DNA of 64,000 nucleotides. It comes from a bacterium (GTDB taxonomy: Bacteria > Planctomycetota > UBA1135 > UBA2386). Shown piece by piece: positions 41,673-50,565 of this stretch; within the stretch, counting starts at the first letter, position 1; each line of letters begins with the position of its first letter. The translations under genes were made by a program, and so were the position numbers. The stretch is from assembly GCA_024743115.1 (NCBI GenBank), contig JANSXC010000013.1:1-64000 (forward strand). Direction: 5' to 3'. A model generated the notes under the pieces. That model saw only the letters and a program-made list of their open reading frames with translations, was not told where the DNA came from and made no database searches.

Positions 41673-44332
41673 CACTGTGCTCCTCCGCCGACTTGGCGAA
41701 CCTTCGGAACGATGGATGCCGCGCGCGAGTTGCGGCGAATCAGGGTCACGATACCCAACAGAAAAGCCGGCACCGGGGCCAGCAACAGCGTCCAGAGGCG
41801 ATAGCCATCGTGGATGCTGGCACGTGCCCGGTTGCGCTCGAGCTGCGCGCGACCGATCCGATCCCGCCGCTCGTCCTCGATCTTGCCCTTGGCGGCCTCG
41901 AACTTGCGGTTCTCGGCCGACTGGACCTCGACGATCTTGACCTCCTTGCTGGCCTCGTCGAGCGAGGCGTCGTCGCGAATCGCAGCGACGGCCGCGTCGA
42001 GGCGCTTCTGCGCGGCGTCGAGCGCTTCCTGCGCTTCGGTCTCCGCCTTGGCGCGCTCGGCGAGCCACGCCTTCTCGAACTCGGACTGGGCCTCCTCGAC
42101 CGCCTCGAGCCGGCGCAGGATGGGGCGCCGCTTGCGCAGTTCGATCAGCGACTCGTCACCGACGAGACTGTCGATGCAGTTGAGCACGAACGTCACGTTG
42201 TCGAGCCGCAGGTTAGGATCGTTCGAGTTGCGCCGGAGACCGAAGAACTGGTCGCTGACGAAATCGAGATCCGCGCAGGCGATGAAGTTGACACCCGGCT
42301 GACCGTCACCACCCGGCTTCGACGTGACCCGCACCGCGAGATCGAACGTGCCGCGCGTCTCGGGATCCATCTTGCCGTTGGGGTTGAGCTGCAGGCGCCC
42401 GCCAAAGGGGCTCCACACGAGCAGGCCGTCACGCCGACCCTGGCTGGACTCGTACTTCGGAATGACGCCGTTCTCGAGCCCTCCACCGTTGGTCGACCGC
42501 AGCAGAGAACTCACGCTGAAGCCTTCCTGGCGCGCGTTCTCGAAGCGACCACCGCTCATCCACAGCACGGACTGCATGCCGCTCGTGATCGGGCTGTCCT
42601 GGTTGAGGCGATCCTCTGAGCAGAACAGGAAGTGCTGCGGCAGGCCGCCGCCGAACAGGCTCACCTGCGACGTATCCCAGACGATGTCCGTCTTACGCGC
42701 GGTCAGACCGAGTGCGCGGAAGAAGCCGTCGACGTCACCCTTCTGCTGCTGGCCACCGCCCATCATGCGCTGCTGCATGCCGCCCTTCTGGTCGTCGGAC
42801 GCGGTGCCGGGCGCGGCGAGCGGCAGCGGATCCTCGAACAGGAGCGCGGCATTGCCGGCCAGGATCCAGTCCTTGAGCTTGTCCATCTGCGGCTGCTGCA
42901 GCGAGCTCGGCTGCGGCACGACCAGACAGTCAAGGCCTTCGGGATAGTCATTGTCGGGATCAACATTCTCGACGACGTACTGCTGCTCGAGCTCGGTGGC
43001 GAACTGCCACTTCGGCTTCTGGGCGAACGTCTGGAAGTCGAAGCCACCGACCATGTCGACATCGGTCTTGAGGATGCCGACCTTCTTGCGGCCCTGGTTG
43101 CTCACGACGCGGATGCTGCGCGTGAGCTCGTATTCCAGCGGCAGGCCGGGCTCGATGAACGGCGTCACGACTTCTTCGGTGCCGCTCGCGACGACCAGGC
43201 CGAGGAAGACCTGCATGTCGGCGACCCCGCCGCCGGGGCGCGGGTCATAGAGCGTGCGCGGCGCGATGCCGTAGTTGTCCTCGGCCCGGCGGGCCTCCTC
43301 GGAGAACGGCTCGGGGATGATGATGCTCTTCTGCACGGCCGTGCCGCCGAGCGAGTCGAACTGGTCCAGCAGGTTGAGCAGCAAACGACGCTGCTGCACG
43401 AACCCCTCCGGCACCTCTTCGCTGACGTAGGCGGTCACGAACACTGGCTTCTCGGGATCGAGCGCCGCAAGTAGCTTCTTGCTCTCGCTGCCGAGCGAGT
43501 GGATGCCTTCGACCGTGACGTCGAGCCGCGGCAGCATGTGCACGCCGATCACGGTCACCGACAGCGTCGCGACCATGAGGCCGAGCGACTGGGCCAGCCC
43601 GTGCGCACCCTCGACGCCGCCCCGCCAGTGGCGGCGCTTGATCAGCGCGAGGTTGAGGTAGAGGAACGCAATCGTCAGGCCGACGAACAGTAAGACACCC
43701 GAGAACGGCACCATGCCGCGCGCGAACTCACCGAACTGCCCCTGCGTGCCGTTCGCCTCCCAGCTCGGGAAGCCGCACCAGCTCATCACGCTGCCGAGGA
43801 AGATGACGATCGCGCAGAGGATCAGGGAGAGGATGAACGCGATCGTCTGGTTCTGCGTGAGCTGCGAGCCCACCATCGAAACGCTGACGAGCATCACACC
43901 GATCAGCCAATAGCCGAGGTAGTTCGCGAGCAGCTGCCCGAAGTCGGGGCTGCCGAGCATCATCAGCGTGATCGGCAGCGCGAGCGTGAACAGCAGCGCG
44001 ATCGTGTAGACCCCGACATAGGCAAAGAACTTGCCGAGCAGCAGGTCCATGTCGCGCGCAGGCAGCGTGAACAGCAGTTCCTGCGTGCCGTTGGCGCGCT
44101 CGTTGGCCCACATGCCCATCGTCGCGGCCGCTACGAAGACCGCGGCAATCCGTGGGAACCACTCGTTCCAGGTATCGAGGTTGGCGAGGTTGTTCGCGAA
44201 GAACTGCGCGGACCACATCATGGCGAGCGTGGAAATCGCCACGAACAGCATGATGAAGACGTAGCCGGTCGGGTTGCCGAACCAGCTGCGCAGGTCACGC
44301 TTCATGACGGCGAGAACGACGTTCTTGTTCAT
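41672..44332 (-). CDS. ABC permease fused to GldG-like protein
   Basis: An 886-residue fusion. Residues 1-245 are an ABC-2-type permease with about six helices (RDLRSWFGNPTGYVFIMLF, then ERANGTQELLFTLPARDMD), equivalent to GldF. Residues of about 250-750 are a GldG-like outer domain (ESKKLLAALDPEKPVFVTAY, DCLVVPQPSSLQQPQMDKL). A long Glu/Ala/Lys coiled coil (about 755-835) leads to a final membrane helix (about 843-862). In Bacteroidota, GldF and GldG are separate and work with GldA. Here the ATPase lies immediately upstream and DUF4340 downstream, so the three form one operon. Substrate and link to motility are not established. Confidence 0.9.
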   Translation of the reverse strand: MNKNVVLAVMKRDLRSWFGNPTGYVFIMLFVAISTLAMMWSAQFFANNLANLDTWNEWFPRIAAVFVAAATMGMWANERANGTQELLFTLPARDMDLLLGKFFAYVGVYTIALLFTLALPITLMMLGSPDFGQLLANYLGYWLIGVMLVSVSMVGSQLTQNQTIAFILSLILCAIVIFLGSVMSWCGFPSWEANGTQGQFGEFARGMVPFSGVLLFVGLTIAFLYLNLALIKRRHWRGGVEGAHGLAQSLGLMVATLSVTVIGVHMLPRLDVTVEGIHSLGSESKKLLAALDPEKPVFVTAYVSEEVPEGFVQQRRLLLNLLDQFDSLGGTAVQKSIIIPEPFSEEARRAEDNYGIAPRTLYDPRPGGGVADMQVFLGLVVASGTEEVVTPFIEPGLPLEYELTRSIRVVSNQGRKKVGILKTDVDMVGGFDFQTFAQKPKWQFATELEQQYVVENVDPDNDYPEGLDCLVVPQPSSLQQPQMDKLKDWILAGNAALLFEDPLPLAAPGTASDDQKGGMQQRMMGGGQQQKGDVDGFFRALGLTARKTDIVWDTSQVSLFGGGLPQHFLFCSEDRLNQDSPITSGMQSVLWMSGGRFENARQEGFSVSSLLRSTNGGGLENGVIPKYESSQGRRDGLLVWSPFGGRLQLNPNGKMDPETRGTFDLAVRVTSKPGGDGQPGVNFIACADLDFVSDQFFGLRRNSNDPNLRLDNVTFVLNCIDSLVGDESLIELRKRRPILRRLEAVEEAQSEFEKAWLAERAKAETEAQEALDAAQKRLDAAVAAIRDDASLDEASKEVKIVEVQSAENRKFEAAKGKIEDERRDRIGRAQLERNRARASIHDGYRLWTLLLAPVPAFLLGIVTLIRRNSRAASIVPKVRQVGGGAQ

Positions 44333-44343
44333 CTTCGGGATCC

Positions 44344-45078
44344 TCAGTTCGCGCCAGTGGTCAGGTTGTGGAACGCCTGGTCCATCGCACCGCTGCCGCG
44401 CTGCTTGAACTCGGCGGGGGTGCCGTCGAACGCGAGTCGACCGTTGTCGACCAGCATCACGCGACCGGCCATCGCCTCGACCTCCTGGAACAAGTGGGTC
44501 GAGAGCAGGATCGTGCGCGTCTCGCCGAGCTTCTTCACGAGCTCGCGGACGTGGCGGATCTGGTTGGGGTCGAGACCGGTCGTCGGCTCGTCGAGGATCA
44601 GCACCTCGGGATCGTGGAACAGCGCCTGCGCCATGCCCGTGCGCTGCTTCTGCCCCTTACTGCACTTGCCGATCGGCTTGTCGAGCAGTTCTTCCAGCGC
44701 ACATTCTTCGGTCACGAAGTCGAGCCGCTCGCGGATCTGCGAACCGGACATGCCGCGCGCCTCGCCGAAGAACTTCAGCAGCTCGCGCGGCGTCATCTCC
44801 GGATACAGCGGCCCGTTCTCGGGCAGGTAGCCGAGCTTCTCGACGGCGCGCACACGGTCGGTTGTGATGTCCAGGCCGCACAGTCGCGCGGTGCCGGACG
44901 TCGGCGCGATGTAGCCCGTCAGGACCTTCATCGTCGTCGACTTGCCGGCGCCGTTGGGGCCGAGGAACGCGACGACTTCGCCGCGCTGGATGTTGAATGA
45001 CAGTTGATCGATCGCCGCGAAGGACCCGTAGTGCTTGCACAGGTCGATCGCCTCGATCATGGGCTCTCGTTCGGTCAT
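44344..45078 (-). CDS. ABC transporter ATPase (GldA-like)
   Basis: A 244-residue ABC ATPase from ATG 45078. Walker A is FLGPNGAGKSTTM, the signature is KCSKGQKQRTGMAQAL (SKGQ in place of LSGGQ, as in GldA and other exporters of this group), Walker B is VLILDEPTTGLD and the switch His is in LSTHLF. All catalytic residues are present. Eleven bases separate it from the permease-GldG fusion, so it is the first gene of the operon and powers that exporter. Alternative start at ATG 45060 would shorten the protein by six residues. Confidence 0.93.
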   Translation of the reverse strand: MTEREPMIEAIDLCKHYGSFAAIDQLSFNIQRGEVVAFLGPNGAGKSTTMKVLTGYIAPTSGTARLCGLDITTDRVRAVEKLGYLPENGPLYPEMTPRELLKFFGEARGMSGSQIRERLDFVTEECALEELLDKPIGKCSKGQKQRTGMAQALFHDPEVLILDEPTTGLDPNQIRHVRELVKKLGETRTILLSTHLFQEVEAMAGRVMLVDNGRLAFDGTPAEFKQRGSGAMDQAFHNLTTGAN

Positions 45079-45375
45079 TGGATTACTGAAGGCTCCGGAA
45101 GACTTCGAATGAGGGTGGGGGTCGGTAGCGAGTGCCTGCACCCCCGCCCGCGCGAGCATCCGCACGCGCGAATTGGGGCGAAAACCCTTATCGGGACGGC
45201 GTTTGCCGTGCAACCGCGACTAACCCGAAGGGTCACAGGAATCGCGCCGACGCTGCGGACGGCGAAAAACTCCCACGAGATTGGACCGCGCTGGCGGCCA
45301 CCATTCCGTGATTGCGCCGCTCCGCCGGTGGCCCGCGAAATCTACGGCACCGAGCACCCTCACCGACAGGCGCCG

Positions 45376-46023
45376 TTACCAGCAGGCGCCGCCAAGGCCC
45401 CAGCCCGCGCCGCCGCCCCAGCCCCAGCCGCCGAACCGCCCCCAGCCGCCCCATGGCCCCCAGGCCGTCCCCATCAGGAACGGGCCGGCACCGCTGCGCA
45501 CGTACCGCGGTCGCCAGGAGGTGAACGGCGTGATCTGGGTCGCCGCAGCCACGCCGTCGACCAGCACGTCGTGACGCACCGAGAACTCGGGCACGTCCCG
45601 GGTCGAGTCAGCATCGGGCACGAGGAACCAGGCCTCGACCTTGCCCGTAGAGCCGGGCGCCACCCGCGACTCGCCGTCCAGCCGCACGAGCGCGAGCGGC
45701 TCCGGCTCGGCATGGATGCCCCCGAGATCGAGCGGGACCCGCCCGGTGTTTTCGAGTTCGAAACCGACGTGCACCTCGACCCGCGCGCGTTCGCCCGACT
45801 CGGTCGTCGGGTCGTCGGCGTACTCCGCCGTCGCCCCGCGTGACCAGACCCGCAGCTCACCCGCCACGTCACCATCGTCGCTACCGAACGGATAGATCGC
45901 GGCCGGCTCGCCGCCGGGCCCCGTGCCGTTGAGGTTCTCCCGCGGCGCGAAGTAGCGCTGGTCGACGCAACCTGTCGCGACCGAGCACGCAAGGAACAGA
46001 CCGCCGAGAACGAAGCCGCGCAT
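45376..46023 (-). CDS. Lipoprotein with Gly/Trp-rich tail
   Basis: A 215-residue lipoprotein: signal peptide with lipobox ATGC (C19 in VATGC), a beta-rich core of about 140 residues (VEVHVGFELENTGRVPLDLG, then GKVEAWFLVPDADST) that resembles an Ig-like domain, and a tail of about 35 residues made almost wholly of Gly, Trp and Ala. Such low-complexity tails sit on surface-exposed proteins and may mediate interactions. It lies upstream of the GldA-like gene on the same strand, separated by about 300 bases, so cotranscription is uncertain. No family recognised. Confidence 0.65.
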   Translation of the reverse strand: MRGFVLGGLFLACSVATGCVDQRYFAPRENLNGTGPGGEPAAIYPFGSDDGDVAGELRVWSRGATAEYADDPTTESGERARVEVHVGFELENTGRVPLDLGGIHAEPEPLALVRLDGESRVAPGSTGKVEAWFLVPDADSTRDVPEFSVRHDVLVDGVAAATQITPFTSWRPRYVRSGAGPFLMGTAWGPWGGWGRFGGWGWGGGAGWGLGGACW

Positions 46024-46172
46024 AGCGGCAATTTCGACCACGGCCGCGATCTCGACAAGGGCCTACGCCCATCGACGAAGACCTGATTCGGCCGCGGGCG
46101 AACCGCGGCGACAACGTGTCCGCAGCCCCGACCTCTTTGGAAAGTCCCGTCGCAAGCGGCGCTTCCGACTAC

Positions 46173-47075
46173 ATGACCACTCCTGCGCGAGCCCACCTCG
46201 TTCTCCCTGCGGTCTTCGCTCTGCTCGTCGGATCTGCTGCTGCGCAGCAAGGCGACGACAGCTCGTTGCCCAAGGGTTTCCTCACCGGCATGAAGGGCTT
46301 CGAGAAGTTCCATGAACCGATCGGCCAGCCGCTCTACTTCGAATCGCCGTTCAACGAATCGAACGTGCGCGCGCTGTTCCTGCGCCACGAGTTCTCCGAT
46401 CAGTCCACGCTCGCCGGTGGCGATGTCACGGTCTACGCCGTGCAGGCGCGCCTCGCGCTGACGGAACGCCTGACGTTCATCGCGACCAAGGACGGCTACA
46501 GCGACCTCGACTCCGGCATCATCCAGGACGAGGGCTGGAACGACATCGGCTTCGGGCTGAAGTACATGTTCTACTCGAACGTAGAGCAACAGAGCGTCGT
46601 GTCCGGTGGCCTGCGCTACACGGCCGAGAACGGCCATCGCGGCATCCTGCAGGGTGGCGTCGACGAGTTCAGCCCGTTCGTGAGCGTCGCGAAGGCCTAC
46701 GACAACCTGCACGTCATCGGCGGCGCCTGCTTGCGCGTGCCGACCGACACCAACGACGGCAACGTCGTCGGCCACTGGGACGTCCACGTCGACTACTCCA
46801 TCAACCCGGAAGACGACTACGTGTTCGCGCCCACGGTCGAGCTACACGGCGTGCACTACCTCGACGATGGCGCGTCGCCGCTGAACGTCGGTGGTCTCGA
46901 CTACGCCAACCTCGGCTCCCAGCCGGCGGAGAACTTCGTCGCCTGGGCCGGCATCGGTGGCCGCCTCGAGTTCGGCCGCTTCGAGTTCGGCGCGGTCTAC
47001 GAGTTCGCGCTGACCGATCCCGACGACGACATCATGGATCAGCGCGTCACAGTCGACTTCATCGTCCGCTGGTAG
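46173..47075 (+). CDS. Outer-membrane beta-barrel-type protein
   Basis: A 300-residue exported protein from ATG 46173. The signal peptide ends GSAAAQ. The mature part is built of alternating strands (VTVYAVQARLALTERLTFIA, then DIGFGLKYMFYSNVEQQSVV and RLEFGRFEFGAVYEFALTD) and ends VTVDFIVRW with a terminal aromatic residue, as outer-membrane barrels do. The strand count fits a barrel of about 12. It is similar in style to planctomycete proteins annotated as transporters, but no substrate can be named. It converges on the ECF sigma gene. Confidence 0.75.
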   Translation: MTTPARAHLVLPAVFALLVGSAAAQQGDDSSLPKGFLTGMKGFEKFHEPIGQPLYFESPFNESNVRALFLRHEFSDQSTLAGGDVTVYAVQARLALTERLTFIATKDGYSDLDSGIIQDEGWNDIGFGLKYMFYSNVEQQSVVSGGLRYTAENGHRGILQGGVDEFSPFVSVAKAYDNLHVIGGACLRVPTDTNDGNVVGHWDVHVDYSINPEDDYVFAPTVELHGVHYLDDGASPLNVGGLDYANLGSQPAENFVAWAGIGGRLEFGRFEFGAVYEFALTDPDDDIMDQRVTVDFIVRW

Positions 47076-47097
47076 CGCAATTGCCACGCGCTGGCGG

Positions 47098-47646
47098 TCA
47101 CCGTTCCGCGCCAGACCGCTCGCGCCGCGCCCGCACCTTCTGGCGGGCGCGATGCACGGCCACCGCTGCCGCGTTGGGTGAGCCCCCGACGCGGCGCGCA
47201 ATCTCGCGGTAGCCCTGCCCCTCGGCATACCGCCAGCGCAACAACCGGCGCTGCTCAGGCGCCAACTCGGCCAGCGCGGCTTCGAGTTCCGCGCGTTCGA
47301 ACATCCGTTCGAGCCCGCGATCGACGCCCCCCACCAGCTGTTCCTCCAACGGCACCGAGGCCGGGCGCCGGCGCCGCGCCCGCCGCCAGTCGATGACGAC
47401 GTTGCGCGCCACCCGTCCGAGGAAGCGCCGCAGCCGCTGGCGATCGCAGGGCAGACTCTCGGCCCCCAGCGCCCGCACGATCACCTCCTGCGCCACGTCG
47501 TCCCGGTCGGCGAACCGATCGTGGGACCATGCGACGGCGCGCAGCATCGGCACGTATTCCGCGAGAACGCCACCGTCTGGCGGGCAGCGCTTCTCCGCGA
47601 CCGCCGGCCGATTGCATGGATACATTCTGTGGATTGCATCTGACAT
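47098..47646 (-). CDS. ECF-type RNA polymerase sigma factor
   Basis: A 182-residue ECF sigma factor. Region 2 is seen in YVPMLRAVAWSHDRF, RDDVAQEVIVRAL and RFLGRVARNVVIDWRRARRR, and region 4 in LRWRYAEGQGYREIARRVGG with the DNA-contacting helix SPNAAAVAVHRARQKVR. No anti-sigma gene adjoins it. It is divergent from the MocR regulator with only 46 bases between the start codons, so the two promoters must overlap and one protein may control the other gene. Confidence 0.88.
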   Translation of the reverse strand: MSDAIHRMYPCNRPAVAEKRCPPDGGVLAEYVPMLRAVAWSHDRFADRDDVAQEVIVRALGAESLPCDRQRLRRFLGRVARNVVIDWRRARRRRPASVPLEEQLVGGVDRGLERMFERAELEAALAELAPEQRRLLRWRYAEGQGYREIARRVGGSPNAAAVAVHRARQKVRARRERSGAER

Positions 47647-47665
47647 CGAAGGATGCTACACCTGA

Positions 47666-47681
47666 ATTGATGCACTGCAAT
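47666..47681. promoter_or_regulatory. Candidate operator in the sigma/MocR divergent gap
   Basis: The 46-base gap between two divergent genes contains the nine-base dyad TGCACTGCA (47671-47679), framed by ATTG and CAAT and followed by another small palindrome GCAATGC. MocR-type regulators usually bind in their own divergent promoter, so this is the natural place for autoregulation. Evidence is by position and symmetry only. Confidence 0.35.
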
Positions 47682-47692
47682 GCGGACAATCT

Positions 47693-49102
47693 ATGGTGAC
47701 ATTATGGAGCCCACAGGAGCTGCCCGCGGACCAGCCCAAGTATCTGGCGATCGCTGATGCCATCGCGGGCGCCATCGCCGGCGGGAGCCTGGCCGCAGGA
47801 GACCGTCTGCCGACCCATCGCCAGCTCGCGCAGACACTCGGTGTCACGATCGGCACCGTCACGCGCGGCTACGCGGAGGCCGCGCGCCGCGGGCTCGTCG
47901 ACGCCACGATCGGCCGCGGCACGTTCGTCATGGCGCAGCAGCAGCGCGAGATCGGCTGCACGCCGCTCGAGGCGGTGCCCGGCGCAATCGAACTGGGCCT
48001 CAATTGTCCGAGCCCGCTGCCCGACTCGCCGGACCTCATCGCCGCGTTCGAATCCCTGCCGCGCTCGCCGCACTGGAACGCCGCGCTCGGCTACGGCGAG
48101 ATCACGGGTCAGCATCGCCACCGCGCCATCGTCGCCGACTGGCTGACCGGCCGCGGCGTCCCCGCAACGGCGGACCAGATCACGATTGCCGCGGGCTGCC
48201 AGCAGGCGATCCTGCTCGCGTTCGCCGCGGCGTGCCGGCCCGGTGACGTCGTTCTCGTCGAGGAGCTCTCGTACATGGGCGCACTCGCTTCGGCCCACCT
48301 GCTCGACCTGCGGATCGAGACCGTTGCCATGGACCACGACGGCGTGATCCCCGCGGACTTCGAGCAGGCCTGCGCCCGCCACCGCCCCACCGCGTTCTAC
48401 TGCATACCGACGCTGCAGAACCCGACGGCGATCGTGATGAGCCCCGCGCGCCGGCGCGCGATCGCCCGCCTGGCGGATGCCGCCGGCGTCACGGTGATCG
48501 AGGACGGCGTCCAGAGCTACCTCTTGCCCCAGGCGCCACCCCCGCTCGCGACGCTCGTCGAACGCCCGGCGTTCCACACGACGAGCCTGTCCAAGAGCGT
48601 GGCGGGCGGCCTGCGCGTGGGCTTCCTGTGGTGCTCCGACGGACCCAACGCACGCGTCGAGGAAACCATCTGGGCGACGACGCTGAACGCGCCTGCGCCG
48701 CTCGTCGAGATCGCCACGAGCCTGCTCGCCGGAGGCGGGGTCGATCGCATCGAAGCCGAACGCCGCCGCGTCGCACGGACGCGCAACGCGATGGCCCAGG
48801 AGCTGCTCGGCGATTGGATCGCCCCCGGCTCCGTGCCCGAGTCGCAGTTCGTCTGGCTCGAACAGCCGGACTGGAACGTCGAGCGCATCGTCGACCGCGC
48901 GGCAGCCAACGGCGTTCGCGTGCTCGGTGCCCGCGAGTTCGCGACGGATCGGCGAACGAACCGGCAGGGCATTCGCGTGGCACTCGCGCACGAAACCGAC
49001 GACGAACGACTGCGTGACGGACTCGAGCGCTTGCGGCAGTCCATCCTGGGCGGCGCCCGCGCCAACGGCACCGGCAACCGCGGTCGGATGCCGGGCGTGT
49101 AG
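47693..49102 (+). CDS. MocR-family regulator (GntR helix-turn-helix plus aminotransferase-like domain)
   Basis: A 469-residue MocR/GntR protein. The N-terminal winged helix-turn-helix is KYLAIADAIAGAIAGG, LPTHRQLAQTLGVTIGTVTR. From about residue 95 comes a fold-type I aminotransferase domain that binds PLP: YGEITGQHRHR, AAGCQQAILLAF, TLQNPTAIVMS, and the PLP-lysine K301 in TTSLSKSVAGGLRVGF. MocR proteins often control vitamin B6, GABA or amino-acid pathways by sensing PLP adducts; the target here is unknown. It is divergent from the ECF sigma gene. Confidence 0.92.
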   Translation: MVTLWSPQELPADQPKYLAIADAIAGAIAGGSLAAGDRLPTHRQLAQTLGVTIGTVTRGYAEAARRGLVDATIGRGTFVMAQQQREIGCTPLEAVPGAIELGLNCPSPLPDSPDLIAAFESLPRSPHWNAALGYGEITGQHRHRAIVADWLTGRGVPATADQITIAAGCQQAILLAFAAACRPGDVVLVEELSYMGALASAHLLDLRIETVAMDHDGVIPADFEQACARHRPTAFYCIPTLQNPTAIVMSPARRRAIARLADAAGVTVIEDGVQSYLLPQAPPPLATLVERPAFHTTSLSKSVAGGLRVGFLWCSDGPNARVEETIWATTLNAPAPLVEIATSLLAGGGVDRIEAERRRVARTRNAMAQELLGDWIAPGSVPESQFVWLEQPDWNVERIVDRAAANGVRVLGAREFATDRRTNRQGIRVALAHETDDERLRDGLERLRQSILGGARANGTGNRGRMPGV

Positions 49103-49139
49103 CTCGTCGACACCCGAGCACCGGGTTAGCATCGCGGCG

Positions 49140-49535
49140 ATGACTCCCGGACTCATGGTGCGCACGGGTGCGACGTTCGCGGCGCTCGCGGTCGCCCTCG
49201 GCGCATTCGCCGCGCACGCACTGAAAGACCACCTCGAACCACCCGCACTGGCGACGATCGAGACCGGCGTGCGCTACCAGATGTATCACGGTCTCGCGCT
49301 CGTACTCTGCGCCGCGCTCGCTGCTGTCGGCGGCGGCACCGGGCGGAACGTTCGCATCGCCGCGATCGCGTTTGCGGTCGGCATCGTGTTCTTCAGCGGC
49401 TCCCTCTACGGCCTCGCACTGCTGGGCTGGAAATGGCTCGGACCCGTGACGCCGCTGGGCGGCACCGCGTTCCTGGTCGGCTGGCTCGCCCTCGCGGTCG
49501 GGGGGCTGCGAGGCGAAACCCGCAGGTCGCCGTGA
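49140..49535 (+). CDS. DUF423 family membrane protein
   Basis: A 131-residue integral membrane protein with four hydrophobic helices. The start MTPGLMVRTGATFAALAVAL, then GAFAAHALKDHL, RYQMYHGLAL and PLGGTAFLVGWLAL near the end are characteristic of DUF423 (E. coli YgdD-like). The role of the family is not known. The ATG at 49140 follows the MocR gene by 37 bases. Length is normal for the family. Confidence 0.9.
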   Translation: MTPGLMVRTGATFAALAVALGAFAAHALKDHLEPPALATIETGVRYQMYHGLALVLCAALAAVGGGTGRNVRIAAIAFAVGIVFFSGSLYGLALLGWKWLGPVTPLGGTAFLVGWLALAVGGLRGETRRSP

Positions 49536-49559
49536 GGGTCACGCGCTAGACTCCCGGCC

Positions 49560-50099
49560 ATGAACTCCGCCAAGCGTCCCCGCTTCTCCCGATCGGGGTC
49601 GGCCTCGACCGCAATCCTCGCGGGACTGACTCTGCTCGCCGCCTGCGCAACCCCCGAGCGCGCGACCATCCGCAACTTCACGTCGCCGAAGGCCGGCATG
49701 TTCACCGCCGGCCAGCCAACCGAAGCACAGTTCCGCGGCCTGCGGGCGATCGGCATCACGCGCGTCATCTGCCTGCGCCGCAAGAACGAGACGGGTACCG
49801 GCTGGGAAGAAGACCTGGCGCCCGAGGTCGGCATCGAGTTCGTGCGCCTGCCAATCGACTCGAAGAAGGACTTCACCCGCGCCAACGTCGAACGCTTCGC
49901 AGCCGAGGCCGGCAAACCATGTGACGGCGGCACGCTCGTCTGCTGCGGCTCGAGCAATCGCGTCGGCGCAATGCTCGCCCTGCAAGCGTCCTGGCTCGAC
50001 GGCCAGAGCAAGGACCAGGCACTCACCCTCGGCCGTGCCGGTGGGCTGACGAAGCTCGAACCACTCGTGCGGCAGAAGCTCAGCACGCCGCCGAAATAG
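49560..50099 (+). CDS. DUF442-type phosphatase-like lipoprotein
   Basis: A 179-residue lipoprotein (lipobox LAAC, C29) with the fold of the beta-lactamase-hydrolase-like phosphatases related to dual-specificity phosphatases. Landmarks are MFTAGQPTEAQFRGLRAIG and ITRVICLRR. The phosphate-binding loop is CGSSNRVGA (C129 to R134, C-x4-R). The usual His before the catalytic Cys is a Cys here (VCC). The catalytic Cys and Arg are kept, so activity is possible, although the changed neighbour may shift the pKa. It starts 24 bases after DUF423 and is probably cotranscribed. Periplasmic location is inferred from the lipobox. Confidence 0.8.
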   Translation: MNSAKRPRFSRSGSASTAILAGLTLLAACATPERATIRNFTSPKAGMFTAGQPTEAQFRGLRAIGITRVICLRRKNETGTGWEEDLAPEVGIEFVRLPIDSKKDFTRANVERFAAEAGKPCDGGTLVCCGSSNRVGAMLALQASWLDGQSKDQALTLGRAGGLTKLEPLVRQKLSTPPK

Positions 50100-50114
50100 C
50101 GCGACGGGGCGACC

Positions 50115-50528
50115 ATGAGCTACGACCTGATGGTGTTCGAACCCGCGGCTGCCCCGGCAGGGCGCGACGAATTCATGACCTGGTTCGAGGAACAGACCGA
50201 ATGGTCCGAGGACCATGGCTACGACGACCCCGCGGTCAGCTCCGCCGCACTGCGGGCGTGGTACCTCGACGTGATCACGCGGTTTCCACCGCTGAACGGC
50301 CCCCACGCGAACGCGGACGACGACAGCCCCCGGGTCACCGACTACAGCGTCGGCACTCACGTGATCTATGCAGCCTTCGCCTGGTCGGAAGCCGAATCGG
50401 CATTCGCCACGATGTTCGAGCTGGCCAAGAAACACCGGGTCGGCTTCTTCGACGTCAGCGACGACGAAGAAGAGCCCAGCATCTGGCTGCCCACGCCAGA
50501 CGGCGGCTACGCGCCAACCTCGTGGTAG
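50115..50528 (+). CDS. Conserved hypothetical acidic protein, 137 aa
   Basis: A 137-residue cytoplasmic protein starting MSYDLMVFEPAAAP. Acidic, with aromatic-rich segments (WFEEQTEWSEDHGYDD, LRAWYLDVITRFPPLNGP) and an Asp/Glu patch near the C-terminus (VSDDEEEPSIW). Proteins with this opening are widespread and often small and solitary; some sit near toxin genes, but no partner is visible here. Fifteen bases after the DUF442 gene on the same strand, probably in the same transcript. Confidence 0.75.
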   Translation: MSYDLMVFEPAAAPAGRDEFMTWFEEQTEWSEDHGYDDPAVSSAALRAWYLDVITRFPPLNGPHANADDDSPRVTDYSVGTHVIYAAFAWSEAESAFATMFELAKKHRVGFFDVSDDEEEPSIWLPTPDGGYAPTSW

Positions 50529-50565
50529 CCGCCCCTGCGAGGGCTCCCGGCAGCAACTGCCCTGG

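Noticed and set aside
45214..45375. A gene or promoter element upstream of the GldA-like gene
   Set aside because: No open frame with sensible composition and no recognisable promoter boxes could be supported by eye.
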